NCBI GenBank assembly: GCA_963724135.1
Contig: CAVRTA010000006.1
Span: 124,001 to 188,000, forward strand
Direction of reading: 5' to 3'
DNA length: 64,000 nt
Source: DATLGB01 sp963724135
Lineage (GTDB): Bacteria; Actinomycetota; Thermoleophilia; Solirubrobacterales; Solirubrobacteraceae
The notes beneath the pieces were generated by a model. The model ran no database searches. It had not been told where the DNA came from and saw only the letters and a program-made list of their open reading frames with translations. Below, one piece after another: positions 32,753 to 41,422 of this stretch. Within the stretch, counting starts at the first letter, position 1. Each line of letters starts with the position of its first letter. A program made the translations under genes and the position numbers.

Positions 32753-34905
32753 CGGGTGGTGGACGCCCCCGCGCGGCAGCGCGTCGGCGACTGGTCGAAC
32801 CAGGTGGTCAGGATCTCGCAGGCCGCGGGCGCGGCCGTCGAAGCACCCCAGCCGCCCTCCTCGACTGTCACTGCCACGACGATCGGCCGGGCCTCATCGT
32901 CGACGAAGGCTACGTACCAGGACTGGTCCTCGCTCAGCCCGCGCTCGGCGGTCCCGGTCTTTCCGTACACCTCGAGGTCGACATCGGCGAAGACGTCGCC
33001 CGAGGTGCCGCCCGCCGACGCCGCGGCCCGCAGGCCGTCGAGGATCGCCTGGCGCGTCGTCTCGGAGATGTCGAGCCTGCGCCGGGGTGGGTAGCGCAGC
33101 CTCTGCTGCAGGCGGCCCTGGCCGTCCTCGACCTGGCGGCCGAGGTGCGGCCGCACCACGGTGCCGCCGTTGGCGACGGCCGCGTAGGCGACCGCCATCT
33201 GCAGCGGCGTGGCCTGGAGATCTCCCTGGCCGACGGAGAGGTTGACGTTGTCGCCCGCAGACCAGGGACGCTCGATGCCGCCGCAGGCCAGTAGCGCCTC
33301 CGTCGTCTGCGGCGGGATGTTCTCGCGCTCGGTGCAGCGCTGGTACTTCGCGTAACCGGTGTTGCGCCACTCGGAGTCCGGGACGAGGCCGCCGAACTCG
33401 CCCGGCAGGTCGATGCCGGTGGTGTGGCCGAGGCCGAGCCTGCGCGCCCACGTCTGCAGCACCTGGTTCGGCATGCCGTTGAGGTTGTTCCCGAGCGTGT
33501 AGAAGAAGACGTCGCTGGAGACCTGGAGCGCGCGCACGAGCGAGATCGCGCCGTGGACCGCGTTGCCGGCGTTGCGGAAGACCGTCGTGCCGAGCGTGAA
33601 GGAACCGGTGTCGTCGATGATCGTGCCCGGCGTGATGATCCCGGACTCCAGCGCGGCGACGGCGGTGATCAGCTTGAACGTCGAGCCGGTCGGATAGAGG
33701 CCGTCGATCGCGCGGTTGACGAGCGGCGTCCCGGCCCCCTCGGAGTTGAGCTCGGAGTACTTCTCCTGGCTGATCGGCTTGGCGAACAGGTTGGCGTCGA
33801 AGCTCGGGTAGGAGCCCATGGCCAGGATCTCGCCGTTGCGCGGGTCCATCGCGACGAACGCCCCCGGCCGGCCGGCGCCGATCCGCTCGAGCGCCTCCTG
33901 GCCGGCCCGCTCGAGCTTGAGGTCGAGCGTCAGCTGGAGCTGCTGGCCCTGCTGCGGCTTGACGCGCCTGACGGCGCAGCGCACCGGGTCGTCGCAGCTC
34001 TCGCCGAGCGCGTCGACCACCTGGCGGTAGTAGCCGTCCTGCCCGCGCAGGTAGCGGTCGTAGGACTCCTCGACGCCGTCCTTGCCGATGCGCTCGCCCT
34101 CGCTGACGCCCTTGTACTTCTTCTGCTCGAGCTCGTCCGGCGAGATCTCGCGCAGGGTCCCGAACAGGTGCGCGCCGAGCGTCTCGTGCGGGTAGCTGCG
34201 CAGGTACTGGATCTCGGGCTTGACGCCCGGGAACTGCTCCTGGCGCTCGAGCAGGTAGTTGAAGGCGGCCTGGCCGATGTCGGTCTCGATCGTGACCGCG
34301 GCGTACGGCGTCAGCGCGACCTGCTCGATGACCCTGCGGTGGATGAAGCGCGGCGACAGGTCGAGGACGTCGCCCAGCTTCGCGTAGAGCCGGCGCACCT
34401 GAGGGTCGGCGGGAATCGGCGGCACCGGGACTCGGCGCGCGCGCAGCGACGCGCGCTTGAGCCGCCGGCGCTCGCGCTGCTCGGCGGCGGTCAGGTGGCG
34501 CTGCTGACGCCGCGAGCCGCGGCGGCGGAGCTCCCTGAGACGCTGCGCGGCGGCGAGCCGCTCGCGCTCGGCGGCCGAGACCCTGGTGCCGTAGGCGGCA
34601 GCGAGGTCCTTCTCGGACTCGGGCAGCTCGCCGGGCAGGATCTGCACCACCGCGGCCTGGCGGGTCTTGACCAGGGTCCGGCCGTTGCGGTCGACGATGT
34701 TCCCGCGCGGCGCCTCGATCTTGACCTTGCGCACGCGGTTCTGTGCCGCCTCGGCGACGTACTCGTGGCCGGACAGGACCTGCAGGAACCACAGGCGGAA
34801 GAAGAGCGCCGCGAACAGGATGAACGCCGCGCCGCCCAGGATGGCGACGCGCCGCGCCAGCTGCGGCGACATGGTCGGCCGGCGGTCTTCGAGGGGCGTG
34901 GGCAT
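32749..34905 (-). CDS. mrdA: penicillin-binding protein 2 (elongasome transpeptidase)
   Basis: The 718-residue class B PBP cross-links peptidoglycan with RodA. One membrane span is at about residues 18-40. The N-terminal dimerisation region (EAPRGNIVDRNGRTL) is next, and the transpeptidase domain has GSTFKLITAVAALE (Ser near residue 408), SSDVFFYTLG (SxD in place of the common SxN) and YGKTGTAE near residue 650. The insert at about 105-165 is very rich in Arg (RRRGSRRQQRHLTAAEQRER) and is unusual for PBP2. ATG 34905 shares one base with the mreD stop. Confidence 0.94.
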   Translation of the reverse strand: MPTPLEDRRPTMSPQLARRVAILGGAAFILFAALFFRLWFLQVLSGHEYVAEAAQNRVRKVKIEAPRGNIVDRNGRTLVKTRQAAVVQILPGELPESEKDLAAAYGTRVSAAERERLAAAQRLRELRRRGSRRQQRHLTAAEQRERRRLKRASLRARRVPVPPIPADPQVRRLYAKLGDVLDLSPRFIHRRVIEQVALTPYAAVTIETDIGQAAFNYLLERQEQFPGVKPEIQYLRSYPHETLGAHLFGTLREISPDELEQKKYKGVSEGERIGKDGVEESYDRYLRGQDGYYRQVVDALGESCDDPVRCAVRRVKPQQGQQLQLTLDLKLERAGQEALERIGAGRPGAFVAMDPRNGEILAMGSYPSFDANLFAKPISQEKYSELNSEGAGTPLVNRAIDGLYPTGSTFKLITAVAALESGIITPGTIIDDTGSFTLGTTVFRNAGNAVHGAISLVRALQVSSDVFFYTLGNNLNGMPNQVLQTWARRLGLGHTTGIDLPGEFGGLVPDSEWRNTGYAKYQRCTERENIPPQTTEALLACGGIERPWSAGDNVNLSVGQGDLQATPLQMAVAYAAVANGGTVVRPHLGRQVEDGQGRLQQRLRYPPRRRLDISETTRQAILDGLRAAASAGGTSGDVFADVDLEVYGKTGTAERGLSEDQSWYVAFVDDEARPIVVAVTVEEGGWGASTAAPAACEILTTWFDQSPTRCRAGASTTR

Positions 34906-35471
34906 CAGGCGCGGCTCAGGGGTGAGAGGCCGCCGGTCGTGTACGCGCGCCGGCGGCGGCGGCGCGGGTCGTCGGGCAGGAACGGCTCGAGCGTGCGGCG
35001 GACGAGCGCGTGCACCGGCACGGCGAGCAGCGTCCCCAGCACGATGCCGAGCAGGATGTCGCGCAGCAGCAGGACGCTGATCGGGACGTCGAAGCCGAGC
35101 AGGAACTGAAGCACCGCGAAGCCGAAGGTCGCGACCGTCGCGGCGGCGGCGCCGACGCCCATCGGCACCAGCCCGTGGGCGGGGTCGCGCAGCTCGCGCA
35201 GACGGCCGGCGCCGTAGCCGATCGTCACCATCAGCAGCGAGCTGACGCCGAGCGTCTGGAGCAGGGCCGTGTCGACGAGCAGGCCGACGGCGAAGCCGAA
35301 GCCGGCACCCGCCACCGAGCCGCAGAGAAGGCCGACGGCGGCCACGAGGAGCGGCGTGACGTCCGCCGGCACGCCGAAGACACGGATCTGCGAGATCGCG
35401 GCCGCCTGCAGGACCACGCCGAGGAGGGCGACGGCGGCGAGGCGGGCGGCGAGCTGCGGCGTCAGTGTCAC
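34905..35471 (-). CDS. mreD: rod shape-determining protein MreD
   Basis: The 188-residue membrane protein has five or six hydrophobic segments (AARLAAVALLGVVLQAAAI, FGFAVGLLVDTALLQTLGV, FGFAVLQFLLGFDVPISVL). GFAVGLLxD matches the MreD family pattern GFxxGLxxD. GTG start overlaps the mreC stop (GTGA). It links MreC with the PBP2-RodA pair encoded next. A basic tail (DDPRRRRRRAYT) closes the protein. Confidence 0.88.
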   Translation of the reverse strand: MTLTPQLAARLAAVALLGVVLQAAAISQIRVFGVPADVTPLLVAAVGLLCGSVAGAGFGFAVGLLVDTALLQTLGVSSLLMVTIGYGAGRLRELRDPAHGLVPMGVGAAAATVATFGFAVLQFLLGFDVPISVLLLRDILLGIVLGTLLAVPVHALVRRTLEPFLPDDPRRRRRRAYTTGGLSPLSRA

Positions 35472-36346
35472 GGCAGCGCGGCCACGGTCGTCGGCTCGTC
35501 GTGGTTCGTGACCACCTGGACCCACTCGAGCGTGCCGATGTCAACGGCCGGTTTGACCTCGATGCGCGTGTCGACGTTGCCCTCGCCCAGCTCGATCTTC
35601 GAGACCGACCCGATCGGGAGGTCGCGCGGGTAGAAGGAGCGGTAGCGCAGGCTGGTCGAGCCGGCGGTGACGACCTGCTGCCCGCGGCTGATCTTCGACG
35701 CATCCTGGATGTACTGGAGCTCGAGCTCGCCCGGGCGGTTCGGGTTGGCCCGGATCGACGTCATCTGGTTGGCGCCGAGCACCTTCACGCCGGTGGCGAA
35801 CGACTCGTCGGTGATCAGCGTCACGATCGAGTAGCCGCGCGTCACCACGGTCACGCGGCCGACGAGCCCGTCGCCGTTGATGACCGGGTCGTTGAGCTTC
35901 ACGCCGGCGCTCGAGCCCTTGTCGATCTGGACCTTCGAGTAGAAGAGGTTCGCGTTGCGGGCGGTCACGAGCGTGTTGACCAGATCCTCCTGCTCGAGAC
36001 CGAGGGCCTGGTCGATCTGGAGCAGCTCCTTGAGCTGGTCGTTCTCGCCCTGCTCGGCTTGGAGCTGGGTCACCTGCCGGCGCAGGTCCTCGTTCTCCTC
36101 GGCCAGCTGGTTGCGCTCCTTCTTGGCGTCGAACGTGTCACCGACCCACCCGAAGAGGTCGCGGACAGGCTTCAGCGCCCGGTGCGCGCCCTCTTGGATC
36201 GGGCCGAGCACGGACAGCGCGCCGCGCTGCACCGAGTGCAAACCACCGCCGGTGGACTCGCCGAAGTAGACCGTCAGCAGCAGGATCGAGGCGATGACGA
36301 ACGCGGCAAGAGTCAGACGACGTCTGCGTACTTGCTTGTCGTACAC
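35468..36346 (-). CDS. mreC: rod shape-determining protein MreC
   Basis: The 292-residue product has one N-terminal membrane helix (LAAFVIASILLLTVYFG) and a periplasm-type coiled coil (EENEDLRRQVTQLQAEQGEN). Two beta-barrel domains carry the MreC family marks ARNANLFYSKVQIDKGSSAG and VVTRGYSIVTLITD, then GDIVVTSG-like GQQVVTAGSTSLRYRSFYP. GTG start at 36346, 36 nt after mreB. It scaffolds the elongasome on the outside of the membrane. Confidence 0.94.
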   Translation of the reverse strand: MYDKQVRRRRLTLAAFVIASILLLTVYFGESTGGGLHSVQRGALSVLGPIQEGAHRALKPVRDLFGWVGDTFDAKKERNQLAEENEDLRRQVTQLQAEQGENDQLKELLQIDQALGLEQEDLVNTLVTARNANLFYSKVQIDKGSSAGVKLNDPVINGDGLVGRVTVVTRGYSIVTLITDESFATGVKVLGANQMTSIRANPNRPGELELQYIQDASKISRGQQVVTAGSTSLRYRSFYPRDLPIGSVSKIELGEGNVDTRIEVKPAVDIGTLEWVQVVTNHDEPTTVAALP

Positions 36347-36382
36347 GTGGATACCTAGTGTCGCACCGGGCGCGGGTTACGG

Positions 36383-37444
36383 CTAACGCCGCGCGCCGGC
36401 CCGCCGCTGGCGGCCGTTGACACTGCGCGCCGAGCGGTGGATCGCCTCGAACTCCTCGAGCGAGCGGCCGGAGCCGACCGCCACGCAGGTGAGCGGCGAC
36501 TCCGCGCGGTGCGCGGGCATCTGCGTCTCCTCGCGCAGCCGCTCGTCGAGGTTCTGGAGCAGCGATCCGCCGCCCGCGAGCATGATGCCCCGGTCCATGA
36601 TGTCCGAGGCCAGCTCGGGCGGTGTCCGATCCAGGGTCTCCTTGATCGCGTCGATGATCTGCACGAGCGGCTCCTCGAGCGCGGCGCGGACCTCCTCGGA
36701 GGTCAGCACGACGGTCTTGGGCAGCCCGGAGACCAGGTCGCGGCCCCGGATCTCCGCCTGGACCTCCTCGTCGAGGGGGTAGGCGGAACCGATCTCAAGT
36801 TTCACTTCCTCGGCCGTCTGCTGGCCGATCAGGAGCTTGTACTCCCGCTTGACGTAGTTGATGATCGCCTCGTCGAGCTCGTCGCCGCCGATGCGGATCG
36901 ACTGGCTGACGACGATGCCGCCGAGCGAGATCACCGCCACCTCGCTCGTGCCGCCGCCGATGTCGACGACCATGTTGCCCGTGGGCTCCCCGACCGGCAG
37001 ACCGGCGCCGATGGCCGCGGCCATGGGCTCCTCGATCAGGTAGGCCTGGCGCGCACCGGCGCTCAGGCAGGCCTCCTCCACGGCGCGCTTCTCGACCCCG
37101 GTCACGCCGGATGGGACGCAGACCACCACGCGCGGGTGGGCCCAGCGGTTCTGGTGCACCTTCTGGATGAAGTGACGGAGCATCTCCTCCGTCACGTCGA
37201 AGTCCGCGATCACTCCGTCCTTGAGCGGCCGGATCGCCTGGATCGTGCCCGGGGTGCGGCCGAGCATCCGCTTTGCCTCGATGCCGACCGCGTGGACCTC
37301 GCCCGTGCGGCTGTCGATCGCGACCACGGAGGGCTCGGATAACACGATGCCGCGCCCGCGCACATAGACGAGCGTGTTGGCGGTACCGAGGTCCACCGCC
37401 ATGTCGCGGCCGCCCATCCCGGTGAGATAGCCGAAGAACCCCAT
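36383..37444 (-). CDS. mreB: cell shape-determining actin homologue MreB
   Basis: MreB is the actin-like filament that positions lateral wall synthesis. The 353-residue product has the phosphate-1 motif DLGTANTLVYVRGRG, the phosphate-2 motif VVDIGGGTSEVAVISLGG and the adenosine region IMLAGGGSLLQNLDERL. It is first in the unit mreB-mreC-mreD-mrdA-rodA and presumably transcribed from the 265-bp gap upstream. It predicts a rod-shaped cell, or one with lateral wall growth. Confidence 0.97.
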   Translation of the reverse strand: MGFFGYLTGMGGRDMAVDLGTANTLVYVRGRGIVLSEPSVVAIDSRTGEVHAVGIEAKRMLGRTPGTIQAIRPLKDGVIADFDVTEEMLRHFIQKVHQNRWAHPRVVVCVPSGVTGVEKRAVEEACLSAGARQAYLIEEPMAAAIGAGLPVGEPTGNMVVDIGGGTSEVAVISLGGIVVSQSIRIGGDELDEAIINYVKREYKLLIGQQTAEEVKLEIGSAYPLDEEVQAEIRGRDLVSGLPKTVVLTSEEVRAALEEPLVQIIDAIKETLDRTPPELASDIMDRGIMLAGGGSLLQNLDERLREETQMPAHRAESPLTCVAVGSGRSLEEFEAIHRSARSVNGRQRRAGARR

Positions 37445-37709
37445 AGGTCAACGCGCGGCTCCCGAGCGAGGGTCTCCGCGAAGCGCCGAGTCTAGCGGCC
37501 CGACCCATCCCGCGAGGCGCGTTGCACAGCGCCATTTCGGCCGCGCGAGCAGCCACTTCCGCGGTTTGGCCCGGTTGGCGAACCTCAGGCTCGAGGCGTG
37601 CGCGCCGCCCGCGCTGCCCGGGCGGCCACCGTCTGGCCCGCCGGTGGCGGTTGAAGGGATCCCCATCGGTGCCCTTTCCGGCCACCGAACCCGTCGTTAG
37701 GGTTGCGCG
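37445..37709. other. divergent intergenic region upstream of mreB
   Basis: This 265-bp gap separates mreB from the divergent unknown gene at 37710 and should hold promoters for both. A relatively AT-rich end (GTTAGGG near 37695-37701) lies before the ATG at 37710. I see no RNA gene, conserved operator or repeat that I can support. Confidence 0.4.
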
Positions 37710-39239
37710 ATGGGCTTCCTGAAGAACCTCAAGCAGGGCCTCGACGCGGCGCGCAACCCGCCGACGCCGGAGCAGATCGAGGAATCGCTCAGGCAGCTGA
37801 CGCCCGAGCAGCGCGCCGCCTACGACGCCAACATGGCACGGGTCGCGCAGGCTCAGACCGAGGTCCAGGCCTCCCATGCGGAGGCGGTCGCGATCAACGA
37901 TGCGGCGCGCGTGCTGGAAGGACCCGCCGGCCAGTACCTCTACGGCGCGGCCATGCGCGACTTCGACCCCACTGCGCCCCCGGACATCGGGAAGCTGATG
38001 AATGCGGGCCTCGGAGACTTCAAGACCGCCCTGCGCCAGACCTTCAATCGCGACGAGGTCGAGCAGGAGAAGGACCCCGCGGAGCGCGAGCGGATCGCCA
38101 GCGCCGAGTGGGCGGTGCGCGCCGAGGCGCGCGCGCCGTTCCGCGCTCGGGACGCCCAGCCCGCGCACATCAGCCGCTTCGCCACGCGCGGCGAGCCGCA
38201 GCTCCAGGATCTGGCCGCGTTCCTGGGCAGCTCGGGCCTCGCCGCCCAGCCCGAACGCGTCTGGGGCGTCTACCGCGTGCCGGACCGGATCTCGCAAGCG
38301 CTCACGCCGCACTCGGAGAAGGGCCGGGTCGTGGAGTGGGACGTGGTGCACGTGACGGGCGAGCTCGCACCGGCGGCGCCCCCGGAGCTGACCTCGTGGG
38401 CCGCCCAGGACCGCTGGGTCGGACGGCGGGTGGGCGAGCCCTCCGTGCTCGACGAGGACCTCGGCATCGCGTTCCTGGCGGCGGCCGGGATCGGGCCCGA
38501 GCGTTGCCTCGGTCTCGCCCGCTACTGCGAGTTCCGGGCCGTACGCGGCGGCGGCAGCGAGGATCACAACCCGATCCAGACGATCGTGCGCGGGCTTGTC
38601 GCCGTGCACCCGGACGGCGCGCACCCCACCTACGACAACATGAGCGCGGCCGTCCCGATCGAGGTCCCGCACACGCCCGCGGGCGTCGTGTGCGAGGTCC
38701 TCAACTGGGAGGAGGTCGCACGGGCGGTGCGACCCAAGATCAACCATCCGCCGCCGGCCCCCTCCCCCTTCCCATATCTGCCCAGCACTCCCCAGGAGCT
38801 GCTCTGCTCCTACCTCGAGGTCGTCGGCGTGCAGCCACACGACTGCTACAGCGCCCAGGCCACCGTGGACCGGCCCAGCGAACTGCTGCAGGGCGGCGTG
38901 CTCACCACCAACCTCGGGCCCAAGCAGCCGTGCGCGGACGGCAAGGACCGCATGCGCTCGCACGGCTGTGAGCACGTCGTGGTCGTCTACCGCGACACAC
39001 CCGCCTACGTCGAGGGACGCGAACGGTGGGACCGCTACCAGCGGGAGGTGCTGCAGGCCGACCTGCGCAAGGGGATCGCGGTGCGCCCGCGGATCGGCTC
39101 CCACGACGGGATGGAGGGCATCCCGCGCGGCCTGCGCACGATCGCGCGCGTGGCCGAGGCCGTCGACCGCGTGTGGGAGGCGGACTGGGGCGGTGAGGAT
39201 CTGCCGCCGTATCGCTACTGCTCGCCGCCCGTCGGATGA
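37710..39239 (+). CDS. conserved-looking protein of unknown function (509 aa)
   Basis: I do not recognise this protein. It is soluble-looking, without signal peptide or membrane span. The N-terminal 65 residues are helical (NPPTPEQIEESLRQLTPEQR, then YDANMARVAQAQTE). The rest is mixed alpha/beta with several Trp-containing segments (ERVWGVYRVPDRI, VVEWDVVHVTGE, AEVLNWEE-like VCEVLNWEEVARAV). A second part after the Pro-rich linker HPPPAPSPFPYLP has clustered cysteines (LLCSYLEV, HDCYSAQ, QPCADG, HGCEHVVV). Codon use is as in neighbours. It overlaps the next gene by ATGA, so the two probably act together. Confidence 0.75.
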   Translation: MGFLKNLKQGLDAARNPPTPEQIEESLRQLTPEQRAAYDANMARVAQAQTEVQASHAEAVAINDAARVLEGPAGQYLYGAAMRDFDPTAPPDIGKLMNAGLGDFKTALRQTFNRDEVEQEKDPAERERIASAEWAVRAEARAPFRARDAQPAHISRFATRGEPQLQDLAAFLGSSGLAAQPERVWGVYRVPDRISQALTPHSEKGRVVEWDVVHVTGELAPAAPPELTSWAAQDRWVGRRVGEPSVLDEDLGIAFLAAAGIGPERCLGLARYCEFRAVRGGGSEDHNPIQTIVRGLVAVHPDGAHPTYDNMSAAVPIEVPHTPAGVVCEVLNWEEVARAVRPKINHPPPAPSPFPYLPSTPQELLCSYLEVVGVQPHDCYSAQATVDRPSELLQGGVLTTNLGPKQPCADGKDRMRSHGCEHVVVVYRDTPAYVEGRERWDRYQREVLQADLRKGIAVRPRIGSHDGMEGIPRGLRTIARVAEAVDRVWEADWGGEDLPPYRYCSPPVG

Positions 39240-39802
39240 TGCGCTTGATCGGAGCGGCGCTGGTCGTGGTCGGCCTGCTCGCGACCGCCTACGGGATCGG
39301 CAACGCGGTCGGGCAGGCGGGGGCGCTGTCGGACGACGCCGTCGCGCGCGGGATCGTGGGCGGCGAGCGGGTTTCCTTCGAGTCACGCGAGCCCAAACTC
39401 ACCGTCTATCTCGACACGGACGGGGTCGCCAACAGCGAGGTGAAGGACCGGTTGGCGGCGGGGACGGGATGCGTCGTCAGCGCAGAGGGCTTCAAGGACT
39501 CGTTCAGAGGCAACGTCCAGGGAGCTTCGGCGACGCTCGGCGACTACGTGTCGGTCGGCTCGTTCACGCTGCCCGGCTCGTCGGGCCGGATCGTCTGCTC
39601 GGGGGACGCCTCATCGATGCCCTACCTGGTCAGCCCGGTCGGCGCGGGAGCGGTGTTCAAGGCGGTGGGGCTGATCCTCGCCGGGGTGTTCGGCGGTGCC
39701 GGTGGGGTCGTGCTCGTCGTGGCCGGCTACAGGCGCCGGCGCCGGTCAGCCCGCGCGCAGAACGTCGGTGCCGAGCAGGTCCACGAGAGCGGCAACTGGT
39801 AG
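39236..39802 (+). CDS. two-span membrane protein of unknown function
   Basis: The 188-residue product has an N-terminal hydrophobic helix (IGAALVVVGLLATAYGIGNAV), an external-looking domain of about 115 residues with two cysteines (GTGCVVSAE, GRIVCSGD), and a second helix near the C-terminus (AVGLILAGVFGGAGGVVLVVAG) before a basic tail. The topology suggests an extracytoplasmic loop closed by a disulphide. ATG overlaps the stop of the 509-residue gene, so the two are translationally coupled. The 3' end overlaps maf on the other strand by 57 nt. Function unknown. Confidence 0.7.
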   Translation: MMRLIGAALVVVGLLATAYGIGNAVGQAGALSDDAVARGIVGGERVSFESREPKLTVYLDTDGVANSEVKDRLAAGTGCVVSAEGFKDSFRGNVQGASATLGDYVSVGSFTLPGSSGRIVCSGDASSMPYLVSPVGAGAVFKAVGLILAGVFGGAGGVVLVVAGYRRRRRSARAQNVGAEQVHESGNW

Positions 39803-40267
39803 CCCGACCACGTTGAGGTAGTCGCCGCGGATTCCGCGGACGAGCGCCGCGCCCCTGCCCTGGATGGCATAGCCGCCGGCGCGGTCGCGCCACTCGCCGG
39901 TGGCGAGGTACCAGTCGATCAGCGGTTCGACCGGTCGGAACGTCACCTCCGTGGTGACCACGACTCCCTCGCCCTCGTAGGCCAGCCCGCTGATGACCCT
40001 GTGCGTGGCGTCGCTGAGCGCGAGGAGGGTGGTGCGCGCCGCGTCCGCGTCCGCGGGCTTGCCGTAGATGACACCGTCAAGCTCGACCAGCGTGTCCACG
40101 CCGAGCGTGTTGGGCCTGCCGCCGGCCTTCCGGCGCGCGTTCTCGAGGGCGACGGCGGCAGGATCGCCCGTCGCGACCTCCTCGACGTCGGCCGGCTCGA
40201 CCTCGTGCGCAATGCCGAGCTGCGTCAGGATCGCCGTCCGCTGCGGCGACCGTGAGGCGAGGATCAA
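39746..40267 (-). CDS. maf: Maf/YceF nucleoside triphosphate pyrophosphatase
   Basis: Maf proteins hydrolyse non-canonical or modified nucleoside triphosphates to monophosphates. The 173-residue product has the start signature ILASRSPQRTAIL (S/T-P-x-R), VEEVATGDPAAVALENARRKA with the conserved ExxxxG and Ala-rich helix, VDTLVELDGVIYGKP (acidic metal site) and GYAIQGRGAALV. The TTG at 40267 overlaps the ndk stop. It is slightly short (usual 190-200 residues), mostly in surface loops. Overlap of 57 nt with a convergent gene at its 3' end. Confidence 0.9.
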   Translation of the reverse strand: MILASRSPQRTAILTQLGIAHEVEPADVEEVATGDPAAVALENARRKAGGRPNTLGVDTLVELDGVIYGKPADADAARTTLLALSDATHRVISGLAYEGEGVVVTTEVTFRPVEPLIDWYLATGEWRDRAGGYAIQGRGAALVRGIRGDYLNVVGLPVAALVDLLGTDVLRAG

Positions 40268-40674
40268 CCGCCTGGGAAGAAGATCGCCGCCTCGCGCTGC
40301 CCGGACTCCGGCGAGTCGGAGCCGTGGACCATGTTCTGGCCGACGGCGATGGCGAAGTCGCCACGGATCGAGCCGGTCATCGCCTCCAGGGGATTGGTGG
40401 CGCCGATGACCTGGCGGGCGGCCTTGATCGCGTCCTCGCCCTCGAGCACCATCGCGACGAGCGGGCCGGAGGTGATGAAGTCGACGAGCTCGCCGAAGAA
40501 CGGCTTGCCTTCGTGCTCGCCGTAGTGCGTCTTCGCGGTCTCCTCCGTCAGCGTCATCTTCTGGAGCTGGAGGATGCGCAGCCCCTTGCGCTCGAAGCGG
40601 GCGATGATCTCCCCCGTCAGGCCGCGCGCGAACGCGTCCGGCTTGACGAGGATCAGAGTCTGTTCAATAGCCAT
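40264..40674 (-). CDS. ndk: nucleoside-diphosphate kinase
   Basis: Ndk balances NTP pools through a phosphohistidine intermediate. The 136-residue product shows MAIEQTLILVKPDAFARGL at the start, the active-site histidine in GQNMVHGSDSPESG and the closing REAAIFFPG. All are standard Ndk features. ATG start at 40674. It is followed directly by maf (TTGA overlap), a functionally sensible pairing in nucleotide-pool sanitation. Confidence 0.97.
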   Translation of the reverse strand: MAIEQTLILVKPDAFARGLTGEIIARFERKGLRILQLQKMTLTEETAKTHYGEHEGKPFFGELVDFITSGPLVAMVLEGEDAIKAARQVIGATNPLEAMTGSIRGDFAIAVGQNMVHGSDSPESGQREAAIFFPGG

Positions 40675-40700
40675 GAGGCGCCGCAGCGTAGCCGCGCGTC

Positions 40701-40735
40701 AGCTTCACAAAAGGGTCCGTGCCTTTTGTGAAGCT
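40701..40735. terminator. perfect hairpin, second copy of the element at 11602
   Basis: AGCTTCACAAAAGG (40701-40714) is the exact inverted repeat of 40722-40735, separated by GTCCGTG. Sequence is the same as the rpsT terminator apart from one base in the loop region and the stem end. Here it lies behind the zinc-ribbon gene (stop at 40745) and before the ndk start (40674), so it would stop upstream transcription from reaching ndk. Confidence 0.8.
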
Positions 40736-40744
40736 TGGTTGAGG

Positions 40745-41284
40745 TCAGGCGGGTGGGATGTCGACCGCGGCCGTCTCCTCGGTGCGGCGGCGGCGACGGG
40801 CGGTCGGCGGGGCGGTGGAGGCCGAGGGCGGGATCGCGCCGACCTCGGTCTCGCAGTAGGGGCACAGCTTCCAGCGGGGGTCGAGCGGCTTGCCGCAGGC
40901 GACGCACGGTTCCTTGAGCCGGAACATGCAGTGCGGACAGCGCAGGTAGTCGCCTCGTATCGCGTGGTCGCAGTTCGGGCACAGCTCGAAGTCGAGCGCG
41001 TGCAGGCGGGTCTCGGCGGCGTGCATCTCGAGCTCGCGCAGGCGCACGTCGTCGAGGAACTCCGGCGGGCGGACGATCGTGTAGACGATCGTGCCCACGA
41101 ACGGGAACAGCGAGGCCGCCGTGGCGCACGCGACGAGCATGGGATCATCGATGCGCCGGCGCGCGTCTGCGTACGTCCAGAACACGAGTGCCGCCCACAC
41201 GACGAACAGGAACAGCAGCAGCACCTTGACGCCGGTGTCGACCGCCCGGTTGTCGATGCCGAAGACCGCGAAGTCGAGGGCCAC
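40745..41284 (-). CDS. membrane protein with double zinc ribbon
   Basis: The 179-residue product has two hydrophobic segments (VKVLLLFLFVVWAALVFWTY and LVACATAASLFPFVGTIVYTI). A linker helix leads to four Cys pairs: CPNC and CPHC about 17 residues apart, then CVAC and CPYC. This is a double zinc ribbon (DZANK-like). The C-terminus is a basic/Thr-rich tail. The ribbon probably faces the cytoplasm and binds protein or nucleic acid. Function unknown. Upstream on the same strand is the 39-residue membrane gene behind folC. Confidence 0.78.
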   Translation of the reverse strand: MALDFAVFGIDNRAVDTGVKVLLLFLFVVWAALVFWTYADARRRIDDPMLVACATAASLFPFVGTIVYTIVRPPEFLDDVRLRELEMHAAETRLHALDFELCPNCDHAIRGDYLRCPHCMFRLKEPCVACGKPLDPRWKLCPYCETEVGAIPPSASTAPPTARRRRRTEETAAVDIPPA

Positions 41285-41302
41285 GGGGCAACTTTAGCCG
41301 GG

Positions 41303-41422
41303 CTACAGGAAAATCCTGCCGAACACGTACCCGAGCGCGAAGAACACCAGGATGACGATCGCGACGACGGCGGCGACGAAGCCGACCATCGCGAGCACGC
41401 TCGGGCCGTCGCCCTCGTTCAC
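41303..41422 (-). CDS. 39-residue membrane miniprotein
   Basis: A GTG at 41422 overlaps the folC stop (GTGA) and opens a 39-codon frame ending TAG at 41303. The product has a short acidic N-terminus (MNEGDGPSVLAM), one hydrophobic helix (VGFVAAVVAIVILVFFALGY) and the tail VFGRIFL. The coupled start, the clean transmembrane pattern and the positive C-terminal residue support it being a real gene. It may assist or regulate a membrane protein; no function is known. Confidence 0.6.
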   Translation of the reverse strand: MNEGDGPSVLAMVGFVAAVVAIVILVFFALGYVFGRIFL

